64,000 nt of DNA from Batkoa obscura (GCA_030770535.1 JASVEC010000013.1:1054001-1118000), one strand, 5' to 3'; positions 26,041 through 38,294 are shown, numbered from the stretch's first letter. Notes: a model not told the origin generated them from the sequence alone. Made by a program: numbers and translations.

Positions 26041-27007
26041 ATAATAAATTTATTTGTTTTTACAGAACCTTTTTATAAGATGACTACATTTATTATGTTA
26101 AATAAAACAAAGTTACTTATTTATCTTTTTATACTAGTTCACTATAAATTTACTAAAAGTTTAAAGATTCAATTAAACACAAAATATAAAATATAAAATA
26201 TAAAATATAAAATATAAAATATAAAATAACCCAATTGATATAAACTTATTTTACTATTATCAAGTGTTATTTACAAATAACATCGTTTTTATAAATGTAT
26301 GATATATAGCAATTGAAAACTAGTTCAGATGATTTCAATTGTCTTTATCCACTTTCATTATAATTTAAAAAAATAACTAATTAAAATAAAGATGATGTTT
26401 TTTTTCTATGAATTTAATTAAAAACACTTTTAAATTTTAAGTGATAGAAAAAGTGGTCAGAATGGTAAAATGGAAAAATGTCCTCCTTAGGCCTTACTAC
26501 TCAGAAAAGGTCAGATGTGGGTAAACTTTTTTCTTTTTATTATTGCTATCTGGTATTTTCTAAAAAAATGTTTATAAGAATAGCCAATCTATAAACTCTA
26601 AAAATCTTAACAAGGTCTTAAACTACTTGAATATATTTTGTTTGTCTGTTGATTAATATAAAAAACTTTAAGCTAATTTCCCTATCAATAATATTTGGTA
26701 CTTGATTATTTTCTCAACTGTGCTTTCTCTAAACCTTCACTTTAAAGCCTTATAGTGTGAATTTGAGTATTATATTATTATTTCTTCCTTAGATTACTTT
26801 TGTATAAAAAAAGCTTTCTTTACCATGTAAGGACAAAAAACAATTAATATTTTATTTAGAATATTACAAAAAACACTATTTTATATAGCTCAAAAAATAA
26901 TAATATAAAATAATATATATTATTTTCAAAAGCTAATAATAGTGATAAATAAAATGAAATACAAAGAAATTTAAAAATTCTAATTTTATTTTAATAATGT
27001 TAAAAAA
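26041..27007. repeat. intergenic with (AAAATAT)n tandem tract
   Basis: A 7-base tandem tract (AAAATAT, about seven units) runs from about 26178 to 26228. The rest is AT-rich with no coding signal. Confidence 0.75.
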
Positions 27008-28335
27008 TTAATCTAAATATACATTTATCTTTTTTACAAAATCTGGAGACAACTGAAATTAATTAATACAATACTTAGTGGCTTAAAGCACTAATAAAAT
27101 CTTTAACATGCCCTTTATTATTAGTTTCAAATATTCTATTAAGCTCCTTAACTAGCAATAGACATTTTGTTTTTGCTTTATCAATCATAAACATATCATT
27201 ATAAGGGAAAATTGATACTTGATGCAGCAAATTAACAAGAGTAAAAAAAACAAAGACATATTTGATAATAAAAAGGAATATTGACGTTTGATTAAAATTG
27301 ATATTTAGGATCAAATTGATGAATTTTGGTAAAACTTTTTTGACCCACTTTTTTATCTAAACCTCTGTTTAAACAATAAGTAATTACCTGATTTGAGTAA
27401 TTAAACAATAGTTTCATTTTTGGCTTTGTAAAGTGAATAAGCTGTAGATAAACCAAAACAGGTGGATAGTAAAGTTTAACAATAGTATATTGAATTAATA
27501 CTTTAAGATACCTTTTAAAGTTAAATTCTTGATCATTTATCCTTTTTTCTAATTCCTTTTTATTGTATTCCCTTTTGTCTTTTATTAATTTTTGATCTTG
27601 GATTAAATTAATTAGTATAGTCAAACAGTTTATAAATTTACTTTAAGGTAATAAAATAATACAAGATAATAATCCTAAAGCCACCACATAGTTATAGCTA
27701 GGATTGGAATAAGATTAAGCTAAGGTCGCTTTTACTTCCTTTAAAATTTTCCTATAAATATGTCTATAGGTTATGCTATCATGTGGAAGAGTAAAACGAG
27801 TCAGAAATGTTATTGAGGTATAGGGTAAAGTGTCTGGCTCTGTTTGTTGAGATTGCGTTCAAATCGAATTTGTCCAACCATAAATTATATAGATCTACAA
27901 TCTTCCTGAAAAAAACAGGGCCATTGTCTGAAAATTGACTATAAGTCTGATTTGTTTTAACTTCATATATACTTTTTGATGATATATCGTTTATTGAAAG
28001 TGATGGAATAATGTCAAATTTAATCTTATTCTGTAATATGGTCTCAAACTGGTGAATCTTTTGGATTTCATCATTACCGTGATTCTTTCTTGATTTGTTA
28101 TTCTGAGTTTATTTTGAACCCACTTAAAATACTTTAAAAATAAATTAAATATTATTATTAAAACAATTACTATTTATCCTTTCTTTGAATTCTAAGTTTG
28201 AATGACAATCTAATTGCTTAAATATATTGTTTAATGTATAACCAACGGTATCTAATTTTGACTTTATTATATCTGCTTTACTACTCGTCTTATTTTTTGG
28301 TTTAGCTACATATTTGACTTTATATTATTTGTAAT
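27008..28335 (-). pseudogene. MHR-family pseudogene with an internal deletion
   Basis: Exon-1 remnant at about 28330-28200 (KTSSKADIIKSKLDTVGYTL then HSNLEFKERINS before a GTAATTG-type donor position). The N-terminal MHR part lies at 28140-27660 in several frames. Near 27655 the text jumps from the VVALGLLS region straight to the KFINCLTILINLIQDQKLIK region, so roughly 150 codons present in the intact gene are gone. The C-terminal open stretches at 27624-27292 and 27314-27075 overlap in different frames, and the tail FQLSPDFVKKINVYLD ends at 27008. It is the closest in wording to the 2182 gene. Confidence 0.85.
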
Positions 28336-29314
28336 TGCATTGAAAGTTATTGAGTTTAAAATAAAGAACAAAGGTGTGAAATGCATTTTTTATAATTTCA
28401 AAGAGTATATCAAGTCAAGCATAAAAACAAACAAACATTAAGATGCCTTTTTTTGTTTTTTATTTGATAAAGTATGATAAATAATTTAAAAATAATAGCA
28501 CTTTGTGTATATATTTTATCCACACAGTTTATTCTTTGAAATAATTTTATTACTATTATTTGAATAATAATGTGTTCTAATTGATGTTGATTTCAAATAA
28601 AGATCACATTTTTATGAGCTATTTAATTTTTTAAAATTTATAAAACATAGAAAATGATCAAAAAAATAAAACCAAGATGTTCCAATATTATGATTTTTGG
28701 AATTCAAAATTGATTCTTGGATCTTATAGCATAATTGAATTCCGGTCACTTCTTATATCCTCATAGTTTACACTTTAATATAACTGATATCTCTTCTTAA
28801 CTGTCAAATCTTCATTCTACGTTTCTTGCTTGTCTTTGTTTGTTTGTATTGTGATCAATTTATAGGTCACACACAAAGTTTTCCTTTTCTAAGGAGCCTT
28901 CTATTCCAACTACAACTTCTCTTCTCATTGAATAGATAATAGCTTATATCAATGAGCTTGAGTTTTCCAAACAATGCTTGTCCAGGAGCTAAGCTGGTAG
29001 TGAAGTTCTCTTATTATGGCCAATTAGCCGTACTCTCTAATTACTTAATTTTTGTTCTTGTTTTTATTGCTAAGAATTGTTCAATATTGTATTAGTTATA
29101 ATGTTAAATTTATAAACAATGTAAAATCAGGCTTGTATTACTGTATCATTTTACTTATTTGTTCTATTTTAATTTATTATTATTAATTTTTGAAGTTCGA
29201 CCAACTACTAAAAACAATTTTTTTTTATATTATAATCATAATTGTTCAAGATGAAGTAAAACATCCTTGTACCACTATATCATAATAAAAGCTGACCTTA
29301 CGCGGTATAATTCA
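28336..29314. other. intergenic, no gene recognised
   Basis: AT-rich up to about 28740, then a less AT-rich stretch (about 28740-29020) with closed frames that may be a relic of another repeat. Nothing identifiable. Confidence 0.4.
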
Positions 29315-31198
29315 CTATCCTTTTTTATTGCCTGTCGTTATTGACCTCATTAACCATGAGCATACAAACCCAACACCAAAAAACGCAATAAAACCATAAA
29401 AAATTGTACGAAATCCAAGCTTATAACATGCCACCAACTCTTGCCTCAACTGCGACTCTAACTCCAAAATTAAAGATGGTTTATCTATTAACATATCAAT
29501 ATCTAACTTTTGTCTAAATTGTCCTAATAACTCTTTCAAAACGTTAAAATAAATGGCATCAGCAGCAATTATACCAATCACTCCACCAAAACTAAAAAAG
29601 AATTTATTAACTATTTTAACCTCTTGGATATCTTCTGCCTTAACAGCCAATTCGGAAATGCTACCAGTTATCTTTAAACTGAGTCCTATGCTCACACCTA
29701 TTAATGCTACAAATAGATAAAATAATTCTGGCTTAGCAAACTGGTATGAAACTGTAGCTAATAAGCAACTGGCTATTACGCCAAGCCCAGTACTTAAAAC
29801 TAGATACCATCGATATACGGTGAATTTTTTAATGATTAAGCTGATCACTAGATAACCTAATAAAAGACTGAAAATGATTGTAATGATTGTTGGTGTGGTT
29901 TGATTTGCAGTCAAACTAAAAGTAATCTTATAATAATAAGGGATAAAGATGAAACCAATGAATAGGACAGCACCATTAAAAAATGAGACTAAACAGCATA
30001 AAATTACATTATGATAAAATAAACGAGCTGGCAAAGTGGGCTGCTTTGATATCTTTTTTTGAGAGTAAATAAAAAGGAAAAGGAATAGTATAGAAATACA
30101 AAGCGGAAGTAAAGCTTGATAAGAAGACCAAGGATAGATTAAGGAGGTGCGATTTAGTGAAAGAGAGAGTAAAGTTGTAAATAAAAATAAAGAAATGGAA
30201 CCAATAAAATCAAAATTATGTAGTTTAACCTGTAAACTTGTATTTTTACTTTTACGTGGTAAAAATAAGAGTAATATAACAATAGCAACTGAAGAAGTAG
30301 GTATACTAATATAAAAACACCAACGCCACGATAATTGAGTCATAAATAAACCAACCAACATAGAAGCAGAAACAGAAGCAGCAATAAAAAACAAGGTATA
30401 GATTATCATATAAGTTTTTAGCCTATAGGCTGGTACCAACTCTTTAATAATAACATTACATAATGTGGGCAATCCACCTCCACCAATACCCGCGATTGCT
30501 CTTCCAACAATCAGCATTGTTAAATTAACCGAAGTGGAAGAGATTATAGTACCTATGAGGAAAGAAATTAAAGCTAATAAAATAATGGCTTTATAACTGA
30601 AGACATGAACTAGCCTTTTATATTGTCTTTCCATAATAAAAGAGGTAAGTAAATACGCTATACCAAATAAACCCAATTTAGAATATTCATCAAAATTGGA
30701 AGCTATTGGGACAAGTAAAGAGGTAGCTAAAATTCGATCATAACCAGTGGTTATGTAAGTTAAAAATAGACCGAATAATAATAAAGTGGTTCTGAATTTT
30801 GTTAAACGTACTTTGGTATCATCAATGTTTAATACTATTGTTGCCTCATCTCCTTTGGAGTTATCATTAAATTCATTATTGACATTAGATTCTATCTGTT
30901 GTAAATTATCATTAAATACTAACGGCCCAGTTTCTGTATTATTGGGTAACTCAAATTGTTTATCATTATTATTATTATCAACGATGTTTTTTCTGTTACT
31001 ATCTATGACATTCTTACTTTTGATCTTGTTTGTTATGGTATCTTCTTTACTATTAAAACCTGCTTGCTCCTTTTGAGGTTGATCTTTCGCTTCGGACTTG
31101 TTATGTTGAACATCATTTAACTTAAACTCTTCACTTTCAATGTTAACGACTTCCTCAACCTTGATTCCACCTAATTCAATTCCTTTATTTTCTTCCAT
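29315..31198 (-). CDS. MFS transporter, DHA2-like (drug:H+ antiporter type)
   Basis: 627 residues in one exon. An acidic, Asn- and Lys-rich cytosolic N-tail of about 130 residues precedes a hydrophobic core with about 14 predicted membrane segments. Family marks include LIVGRAIAGIGGGGLP (segment 4, motif C-like region) and LSWRWCFYISIP (segment 6, typical WRWxFYINxP), as in fungal multidrug and basic-amino-acid exporters. The loop between segments 2 and 3, usually GKLSDxxGRR (motif A), reads ERQYKRLVHVFSYKA here: the glycine and aspartate are gone and only basic residues remain, so transport properties may differ. The substrate cannot be told from sequence. It is probably plasma-membrane or vacuolar. 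Confidence 0.88.
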   Translation of the reverse strand: MEENKGIELGGIKVEEVVNIESEEFKLNDVQHNKSEAKDQPQKEQAGFNSKEDTITNKIKSKNVIDSNRKNIVDNNNNDKQFELPNNTETGPLVFNDNLQQIESNVNNEFNDNSKGDEATIVLNIDDTKVRLTKFRTTLLLFGLFLTYITTGYDRILATSLLVPIASNFDEYSKLGLFGIAYLLTSFIMERQYKRLVHVFSYKAIILLALISFLIGTIISSTSVNLTMLIVGRAIAGIGGGGLPTLCNVIIKELVPAYRLKTYMIIYTLFFIAASVSASMLVGLFMTQLSWRWCFYISIPTSSVAIVILLLFLPRKSKNTSLQVKLHNFDFIGSISLFLFTTLLSLSLNRTSLIYPWSSYQALLPLCISILFLFLFIYSQKKISKQPTLPARLFYHNVILCCLVSFFNGAVLFIGFIFIPYYYKITFSLTANQTTPTIITIIFSLLLGYLVISLIIKKFTVYRWYLVLSTGLGVIASCLLATVSYQFAKPELFYLFVALIGVSIGLSLKITGSISELAVKAEDIQEVKIVNKFFFSFGGVIGIIAADAIYFNVLKELLGQFRQKLDIDMLIDKPSLILELESQLRQELVACYKLGFRTIFYGFIAFFGVGFVCSWLMRSITTGNKKG

Positions 31199-32479
31199 TT
31201 TTAACTTAATCTTCTAAAAAATTAACAAAAATCACAATGGAACATTCCGATCTTTATATTATATAGTTTTTATCCACTTGTTATTAGCTTCTAGTTCTGG
31301 ATTAAAATTCCTTTATTAGTTGTAAGAATAAAATGTAAATAAATGAAAATGTTCTATAAATCCAATTTATTCGTTTTTTCTTCAGAATTGTTTGAGTGAT
31401 TGTCTTAAGGCTGAGATAAAAAAAACAAAACTAAAACCAATTAGATAATTTTTTTCATTTTAATAAGAACTAAGCTGGAGACAACTATAAAAACAAAAAT
31501 ACAGTACTGGATAAAGTAACATTTGAAATTTTTAAATAACTCGGGTAAATTTAAAACCTTAACTAGAATTAAAAAACATTTCAAGTTTGATTTAAAGTTA
31601 AAGTATTAAACCCCATATAGAAATGATTTTTATTTTATTTTTTTATTAATTTTTTAAGTAATGAAATCAAAAGTTTATTAGGAGTGTGAAAGAAAAAATA
31701 TCCTAACATGTTTGTCTCAGAATTTAACAAAAAAACAGCCATTTTATAACATCTATACTTTAATGAACTTCCAAAAGGGTCAAAACCAAAGTGATTTATT
31801 AGTAAATGCAACTGTTATAAGTGAAGATCATAAGTACAAACGTTATTATATAATGTCGAAATTCATCACCTAACGAATCCACTTGTAGGGTTGGTAGACT
31901 ATCAACAAACAAAAGAGACATAAAACGACGAGTTTATGATTTATTTAAGCTGTTACCTTTACAAAAACTTATAACTGGAAAGAAATTAGCCCTTGGATTT
32001 AAATTAATTAATGCTACTATCTATTATTCTAAAGGTTAAGTTAAATAAGCTGGTTATACCAAGTTAAAAATTATATTCGAATACTATTGTACAAACATCA
32101 CTATCAGACATTTTAAGGAGGTATAAAAAATAATTTTCATTATTCTATTTAGCTTTATTAAAATTATTTTAATAATCTATCTCAGTTGTTTTTAAAACGA
32201 GCTTTCATTTTTTTTAGCTTTACAAAAAACTCTCTTCCAACAACTTTTTGTATTAGTTTTTAGCGCTTTATTTGAATCAACGCATTTAGTGTACAAGTCT
32301 TTAAATGTTTAAAGCCAACCTTTTATTTTTTTCAAAAGGACTTTGAACTTAAATGATAATGTATAAATGGTAATATTAAGATGTAGAAATAAAAACAAGT
32401 TAAAAAAAACTTTATAACTTTACTCACCTAAAAAGCTAATTTTCTTATCTACCAAATATTAAAAAATTCGATTTTTACT

Positions 32480-32586
32480 ATGTGGGGGTGTTTTTTTTGG
32501 CTTCATCACTTTTTCCATCTTTTAAGCGCTATTTGAGTGGAAAAATTGTTAGTAAAATTCTTAAACAAAGAAATACATCCCCATGT
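32480..32586 (+). mobile_element. MITE-like element copy 7
   Basis: ATGT-GGGGGTGTTTT left and TACATCCCC-ATGT right: the duplication ATGT differs from the usual ATAT. Confidence 0.9.
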
Positions 32587-32941
32587 GTAAAGCTAGGCAA
32601 GTTATCTATTGATTGGCTATTTTTAACTTGAATGTCAGATGTTAAAAAGGAAACAAGCTAAATAATTACAATGTAGCCTATAGGTAGGTAAATTTATGCT
32701 AAGGTTTTTATGCAGTTTCCAGTAGGGATTACAACTCTACTTCAAAATCATAAAATTAATTTTACAGAAAATGCTTGCTTATAACTGAATGGAATTGCCA
32801 ATCTTATTTTATGCTGGGCATTTTATTTCAGTAAAATCTACTTGTATAATCCCAGGTTGGAATAGTAACCCCTTACTGAAACCTGGATAAAAACCCCATC
32901 ATAAATTTACTTACCTGTTATTTTGAAAAAAGTAAACAAGT

Positions 32942-32994
32942 GGATCGATCATATGTAAAAATCTATCAGGTTTATAGATTTTTATATATGATCC
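32942..32994. repeat. Short foldback (hairpin) A
   Basis: Arms GATCATATGTAAAAATCTAT (32947-32966) and its complement at 32974-32993, one mismatch in 20, with a 7-base loop. Confidence 0.8.
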
Positions 32995-33160
32995 AACAAA
33001 TGTGCTACTTTGTTTGAGCTTAATTAGTTGAGATGTTTTTGTTAAGTTATACAACATTTAAGAATATATCTTTTTGAATAAAATTTCAATTCAGATTATC
33101 GGATTTGATCTAACGTTGGAAAGAAACTATAATTTAGCCATTATGTCTCTTTATTTGTAT

Positions 33161-33209
33161 GGATTATATGTAAAGGTCTATTAAACTGATAAATTTTTAC
33201 ACTTGATCC
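33161..33209. repeat. Short foldback (hairpin) B, diverged copy of A
   Basis: Left arm GGATTATATGTAAAGGTCTA resembles the arm of foldback A, and the right arm ending TTTTTACACTTGATCC is an imperfect complement. Two copies within about 220 bases suggest one small repeat family. Confidence 0.5.
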
Positions 33210-33649
33210 CGTTTGTTTTTGAAATTATATTAAGTCATTTGAAATACTCTTATACAAGTTCATACATATTGAAAAAGTATCAATTTTGGGCTGCAACAGT
33301 TAATTTTTCTTAACTGAAAAATGAAGGTATTTTAATCCAAATTCTGTATTGGTATTGCAACTAATAATTGGCTATTTTCAGTATGCAAGAATTTGCACAG
33401 AAATATTTCGAACGACCTGATATTTATCTCCAAAGACAAAAATATTATAAGATTTAGATTTAATTCCAAAAATAAAATAAAATTCAAAATAAAGGCTAAT
33501 CACAACAATAATTTATTTGGGTTTAAGCATTTCTATTGGTCAATTTATTTTTGGCAATACTTTTTTTTAGTAGTTACATCGTAACCATTTAAATCATCTC
33601 AAATTAAAACAATATTGACCTTTATTTCTTTCAAATAAACTATACTACA

Positions 33650-36600
33650 ATGATTAAAAACAGTAACTGTAGCTCTCAAAAAACTAGAGGAAGACCGCCA
33701 AAGAACGGCATAAAACCTAAGAGTACCATGAATAATTTAACTAATAAGATGCCAGCAAAGATTGGCAACTTTTTTTCAGAGTATTTGAAATTCCCCAAGC
33801 TTGCTTCATCTAAAAGTGATCGTGAAATCATTACTCAACGCAACCAGGCTAAAGGAACTAAAAATAAAATCAATTATATCCCCAACACAAGCCTAACTAG
33901 TCAACCACCAATTGAAGAAGAGGCAACAACTGTAAACCAAAAAATCATTCCAATCAAAAACGACCATGATACCACAGCTCAATCTAAACAGATTAAACAA
34001 ATTAATAATAACCTCAATCTCATTTCAAATAAAGGGTTAGTTACCCAATCAATGAATGATGAAGAAATCTTAACCGTAGGTCCAGAAAGTAGCATGACTG
34101 CAGCTTCAGTAGATAATCATAACCAAATCAGGAATGTTCAAGTCAGAAGATCATCGCGCATCAAGGAAAAGAGCGAGGAAAGGAAAAGAAGAAAAGAAGA
34201 GAAGTGTGAAAAAAGAAGATTGAAGAAACTCGAAGCTGAATTACCAAAAGCGAGGGAAGGTGTAGTAGAATCCAAGACACCCAATCTAGGAAATAAACCA
34301 TTACCTATAAATATGGAAGAATCTCTTAATATAATTGAATCGAAAATAAATGCAAAAGACAATGTATTAGAGTCTAAGAGAGTTAAAATAGGAAGCAAAT
34401 TAGTAGCAGTAGTAATTGATAATCGTGATAAATTAGCTGAGCTAAAAAATAAAAAGATCGCTGCACGGGATATCAACAAGGCTAGGTTAGCCATCAAAAC
34501 CAAAGAACCTCGTAGGAAGGCACCCAAATCCACCCACGTCCCACTCGATAACTGCTTCGGATCAAGCCAGATAAGTGAATCTGAACAAGCCTCATCAATC
34601 CCTGATATACGTACATCTTCGTTTAGCATGAATCCTTATACCAATACTGCGAATCTTGATCAAAATGAGAGCATCGAGCAGGTTCGTATGGAGGTGGAGC
34701 AAAATTCAAACACTTCTATTAGCTTTAGTCAATTTGATAACAATCTCAATAGCTCTCTTAATGTAGTGAATACCATTTATGACATGAGTAGTGTTATGAA
34801 TCCGACAGGAAAAAAAGATGAAGGAATAAACGAAATAAACGCTGAAGAAGAGGAAGAAGAGGAAATCATAGAAGAATATGAAAAAAGTGAAGAAGAAATC
34901 GAAGAAGAAACAGAGAAGGGTTACAACATTTTATTAGGAAACCGTAAATCAGCCAAATCTAAGATATGTACTGGTACCTTTACCGACACAAATGTATCTC
35001 CTATCGGTCCAAACAACCATATAAATACCAGTAGTCCAAAACCACCTCAACTTCAATTACCATCAAATGAAGCAACAAATGAACATGTTTCTGATGATAA
35101 CAGCTATATTGCTGGGGAATATTTAGAATGTGATCCTATAGACACAAATAACATTGGGGCAAATTCGGATGACTTTTTTAGCATTCCAGAGGAATTTGTG
35201 GGGGATAACAATCAAGTTTCTGAAGAACCAGAAGACCTTAATGTCCCCTCTCCTAAATTACATATGTTCTCGTTTCAGAAAAATAAATCACAAGCTTCAA
35301 CTGATCAAGAATATGAGTCAATAAATACGACTCCTTCACCTAAACCTAAACCCACTCACCCACATCTATTCACATTTCAAGGTGATAACTTTGGTCAAAA
35401 TGGGATAATTAGATCAACACAACAGAGATACAATGAAGACCAAAAGTCATTTGAAGGTAGAAGGAAGATAAGGAAATCTAATAATACTGCGCCTAATCAA
35501 TTCAATGACTCAGATACACTATTTAATCACTTGAGAGGAGAAATCTTACGTATAAATGGACAAATAGAGTCAACTTTTAAAGACATTGACATTGAGTCCA
35601 TTACCAGCAACGAGATGCATAACATAAACCAATATTACCAATTTTTAATAAAACAAAGAAAGGAAATTGAAAAGTTGATGATAAACATAGTTTCAAATAG
35701 ACTTGCCGATAAGAAGAGAGAGCAATATTCTACCTCTACTTATTTTAAATCCTTAAGTAATAAAGCAACAACAAAGAGCGTAGTTTCAAATAATATACCG
35801 TCAAACAGTGAGCATGTATTATCACCAAAGAGCCAAGGGGTTCCGTTTAATTCTTATAATAATCTTTTAAGGATGGATCCAGTTGTAAAATACCTGATCA
35901 GTGAACGAAAACGCCTTGATGAGCTTATTTATAAACAGAATGAACAATATATGATGAACAAGGCTTTAAATCAACCACAAAAGAAAAAGAAAAAGCGTGG
36001 AAATGAGCGTGATACAGCAGAGTATACAAATTTTCATAATCACCAAGTATCCTCAGTCAATGTTCGGAATCAGAATATTTTCTCGAATGAACAAAGATAC
36101 TATTCTAAAGATGATCATCATAGTCAATCAAATTTTAATCAATTTGAGTATCCTCAATCATTAGTGGGGATAGCTAGAGTACAGAACCTAACTTATGAAT
36201 ACGGAAAGATAAGTCAACAACCAGAAGACTCATCAAATTATTCACCAGAATATATTTCTTCGCATACTAATAAAACTAACCATACCAATAGGACTAAACC
36301 ACATACAGAATATAAGATTAGCTCTCCCAATCAAGATTATAGCACTGATTCGGCCTCACATCATCAATATAATTATTTTTCTCATCAAAACCTTATTCCT
36401 GCTGCTGATAATATTGATATCAAAGCTCAAGAGCATCAATTCACTTTTGAATACAATGGCTACACCCCTAGTACTCCACAATATCAGCCCACTTCTGACT
36501 ATAACCAATACACACCTACTACTAACTTTAATGATAACCATAAAAGTTCAGCTGCTATAGACAGCGAATCTAAATTCGACATTATTGATCAGGATGCTAT

Positions 36601-36775
36601 TAACATAGAAAGAATTAATAAAATAGCAAATAAAGTCCTTGAAAACCCAGCAATATCCAGCGAAGAAATAGAAGAAGTAGAGGGCTGGCTCAGATCTGAA
36701 GATGTAGAAAGATACGTTGATTATATTAACTCTGATGTTGTTTTTGATTATTTTACTGGTAATATTGAAAACTAG
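33650..36775 (+). CDS. Large low-complexity AT-hook protein, unknown
   Basis: 1041 residues in one exon, hydrophilic and rich in Asn, Ser, Gln and Lys. Visible parts: an AT-hook-like core KKTRGRPPKNG at residues 8-18; a strongly basic stretch RRSSRIKEKSEERKRRKEEK around residue 165, likely a nuclear signal and helix; an acidic run of Glu around 400-425; two versions of one short motif, SPKLHMFSFQ and SPKPKPTHPHLFTFQ, around 535-575; a possible coiled coil around 630-690; and a Tyr/Pro-rich region around 910-950. The acidic C-terminus (EEIEEVEGWLRSEDVERYVD) looks folded. A nuclear, DNA-associated role is inferred from the AT-hook and basic regions only. I recognise no family. Confidence 0.75.
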   Translation: MIKNSNCSSQKTRGRPPKNGIKPKSTMNNLTNKMPAKIGNFFSEYLKFPKLASSKSDREIITQRNQAKGTKNKINYIPNTSLTSQPPIEEEATTVNQKIIPIKNDHDTTAQSKQIKQINNNLNLISNKGLVTQSMNDEEILTVGPESSMTAASVDNHNQIRNVQVRRSSRIKEKSEERKRRKEEKCEKRRLKKLEAELPKAREGVVESKTPNLGNKPLPINMEESLNIIESKINAKDNVLESKRVKIGSKLVAVVIDNRDKLAELKNKKIAARDINKARLAIKTKEPRRKAPKSTHVPLDNCFGSSQISESEQASSIPDIRTSSFSMNPYTNTANLDQNESIEQVRMEVEQNSNTSISFSQFDNNLNSSLNVVNTIYDMSSVMNPTGKKDEGINEINAEEEEEEEIIEEYEKSEEEIEEETEKGYNILLGNRKSAKSKICTGTFTDTNVSPIGPNNHINTSSPKPPQLQLPSNEATNEHVSDDNSYIAGEYLECDPIDTNNIGANSDDFFSIPEEFVGDNNQVSEEPEDLNVPSPKLHMFSFQKNKSQASTDQEYESINTTPSPKPKPTHPHLFTFQGDNFGQNGIIRSTQQRYNEDQKSFEGRRKIRKSNNTAPNQFNDSDTLFNHLRGEILRINGQIESTFKDIDIESITSNEMHNINQYYQFLIKQRKEIEKLMINIVSNRLADKKREQYSTSTYFKSLSNKATTKSVVSNNIPSNSEHVLSPKSQGVPFNSYNNLLRMDPVVKYLISERKRLDELIYKQNEQYMMNKALNQPQKKKKKRGNERDTAEYTNFHNHQVSSVNVRNQNIFSNEQRYYSKDDHHSQSNFNQFEYPQSLVGIARVQNLTYEYGKISQQPEDSSNYSPEYISSHTNKTNHTNRTKPHTEYKISSPNQDYSTDSASHHQYNYFSHQNLIPAADNIDIKAQEHQFTFEYNGYTPSTPQYQPTSDYNQYTPTTNFNDNHKSSAAIDSESKFDIIDQDAINIERINKIANKVLENPAISSEEIEEVEGWLRSEDVERYVDYINSDVVFDYFTGNIEN

Positions 36776-38294
36776 GGAATAATTAATATTGGTCAAAATA
36801 ACTTTTGTAATAATGGTGTTTTTTATTTAATAGTAGTGACAACTAATAGCGCTTGGAGGCCATTACCAAGTCCTAAGCTTTTTATAAAATTATTTAATCT
36901 CAATTCACCTTCTCTAATTTTTATTAATAAGAACAGTAATAACTTGTAAGCTATCCTTTTCAACTATAATAGCTAATAATAAACTTTACTTTTTTTGATT
37001 TTTCAATTTTAATATATTATTTTACACTCACGTTTTTGCGTCTTTTATATCATTTAATCCTTAATATTTAATATAAATGGAATGACTTCGTATAGTTGGT
37101 TACCTTACATTTAACTTTCATAAGAAACGAACATAAAAACTAGGGCTAAAAATGTGATAGTTGAGCATTAAATAATCAAGATAAAACAACTTACTTCATT
37201 TATGCCTATATATTAATCATTTGAAATTTTTTTAAAAGATGTAAGCTATAAGGTATAAACGATAAAGGTTGCTTTCAGATTTGTACAAGACTCACTTATA
37301 ATAAGAAATTTGATTTATTGCTCAATTTAGTATTTTAAAAAACCAATATTGTTGGATAGAAACATATTTTCATAAAGATTTTTTACAAAAAAGAAATATT
37401 TGGAAGTGTCTTTTTGGCTTCATCACTTTTCCATTTTTTAAGTACTATTGAGCGGAAAAAATGTTAGTAAATTTCCAATACAAAAAATGCATCTCCATTT
37501 AGATTATATTTGTAATGCTTAATCCTGTCTTTGATTTACTTCCTCATCGAAATACAAACTTCAGCTGCTTCAGCGATAGCAAAAATCTTAACTGGAACAT
37601 GAATAATATATAGAATATATACATATATTGTATTTATAAATATTATTAATATCTATCCACAATTGATTTAAAATTGTATATAAAATGTTTTTTATATTCA
37701 CATTTATTTGCCCATTTTTTAGGCAATAAAATCTAATAAATTACTAAAATATGAATTAAACAGTTACTCAGGTATAAAACTTAAAGTTTGAAGGACTTAA
37801 CTTACGCTTTTAAAAATAATATAGCTCTAGCACACATAATTCTAACTATAACCTAACCCTGATATAGTTTCAACTTTATAACTGATGTCAAGATATTTTA
37901 AAGTGCTGGGAGGATTTAATATAGTGTTTTAAGTTGGAAGCTGTTTAATATTTGGCCTCTAAATTTATTTTATTTATTTTTTAATCCAATCTATATTTTT
38001 TGGAATTTTATGTAAAGCTTAATGCTTAGACAGTTGTTTAAACCGATCAGATTTTACCTTTAAAAACATAGTAATGTTCAAAAATTTTAACTTGAGTTAA
38101 ATGTTACAAGCATCCTATTAATAAGCTTCAACCTCAAAGCCCAATCATATGCTGCGCATAGCTAAAATTAATTGAACTTTGCTTAACATTAACTTCAAAA
38201 GCAAGTATTTTAGCCAATAGTGACAAGGTTTGCACTAATATAAAGAAGAAATCGAAGTAATTTGAATCAGAAGTTTAACTTTTATAATTTACAA
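36776..38294. other. intergenic with one MITE
   Basis: No coding signal apart from MITE copy 8 (37398-37500). AT-rich throughout; it includes the upstream region of the Hel2 gene. Confidence 0.5.
37398..37500 (+). mobile_element. MITE-like element copy 8, diverged
   Basis: ATTT-GGAAGTGTCTTTTTGGCTT left and GCATCTCC-ATTT right. The duplication is ATTT; the ends and core are more diverged than in other copies, so it is probably older. Confidence 0.82.

Larger units (their letters stand above)
31199..33649. other. intergenic with one MITE and two small foldbacks
   Basis: About 2.4 kb without a supported gene. It holds MITE copy 7 (32480-32586) and two related hairpin sequences (32942-32994 and 33161-33209). 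Scattered less AT-rich text at 31780-32060 may be decayed coding sequence but has no recognisable motif. Confidence 0.5.

Noticed and set aside
34138-34629. Antisense open frame of 163 codons
   Set aside because: Shadow of the AT-hook protein gene on the other strand.
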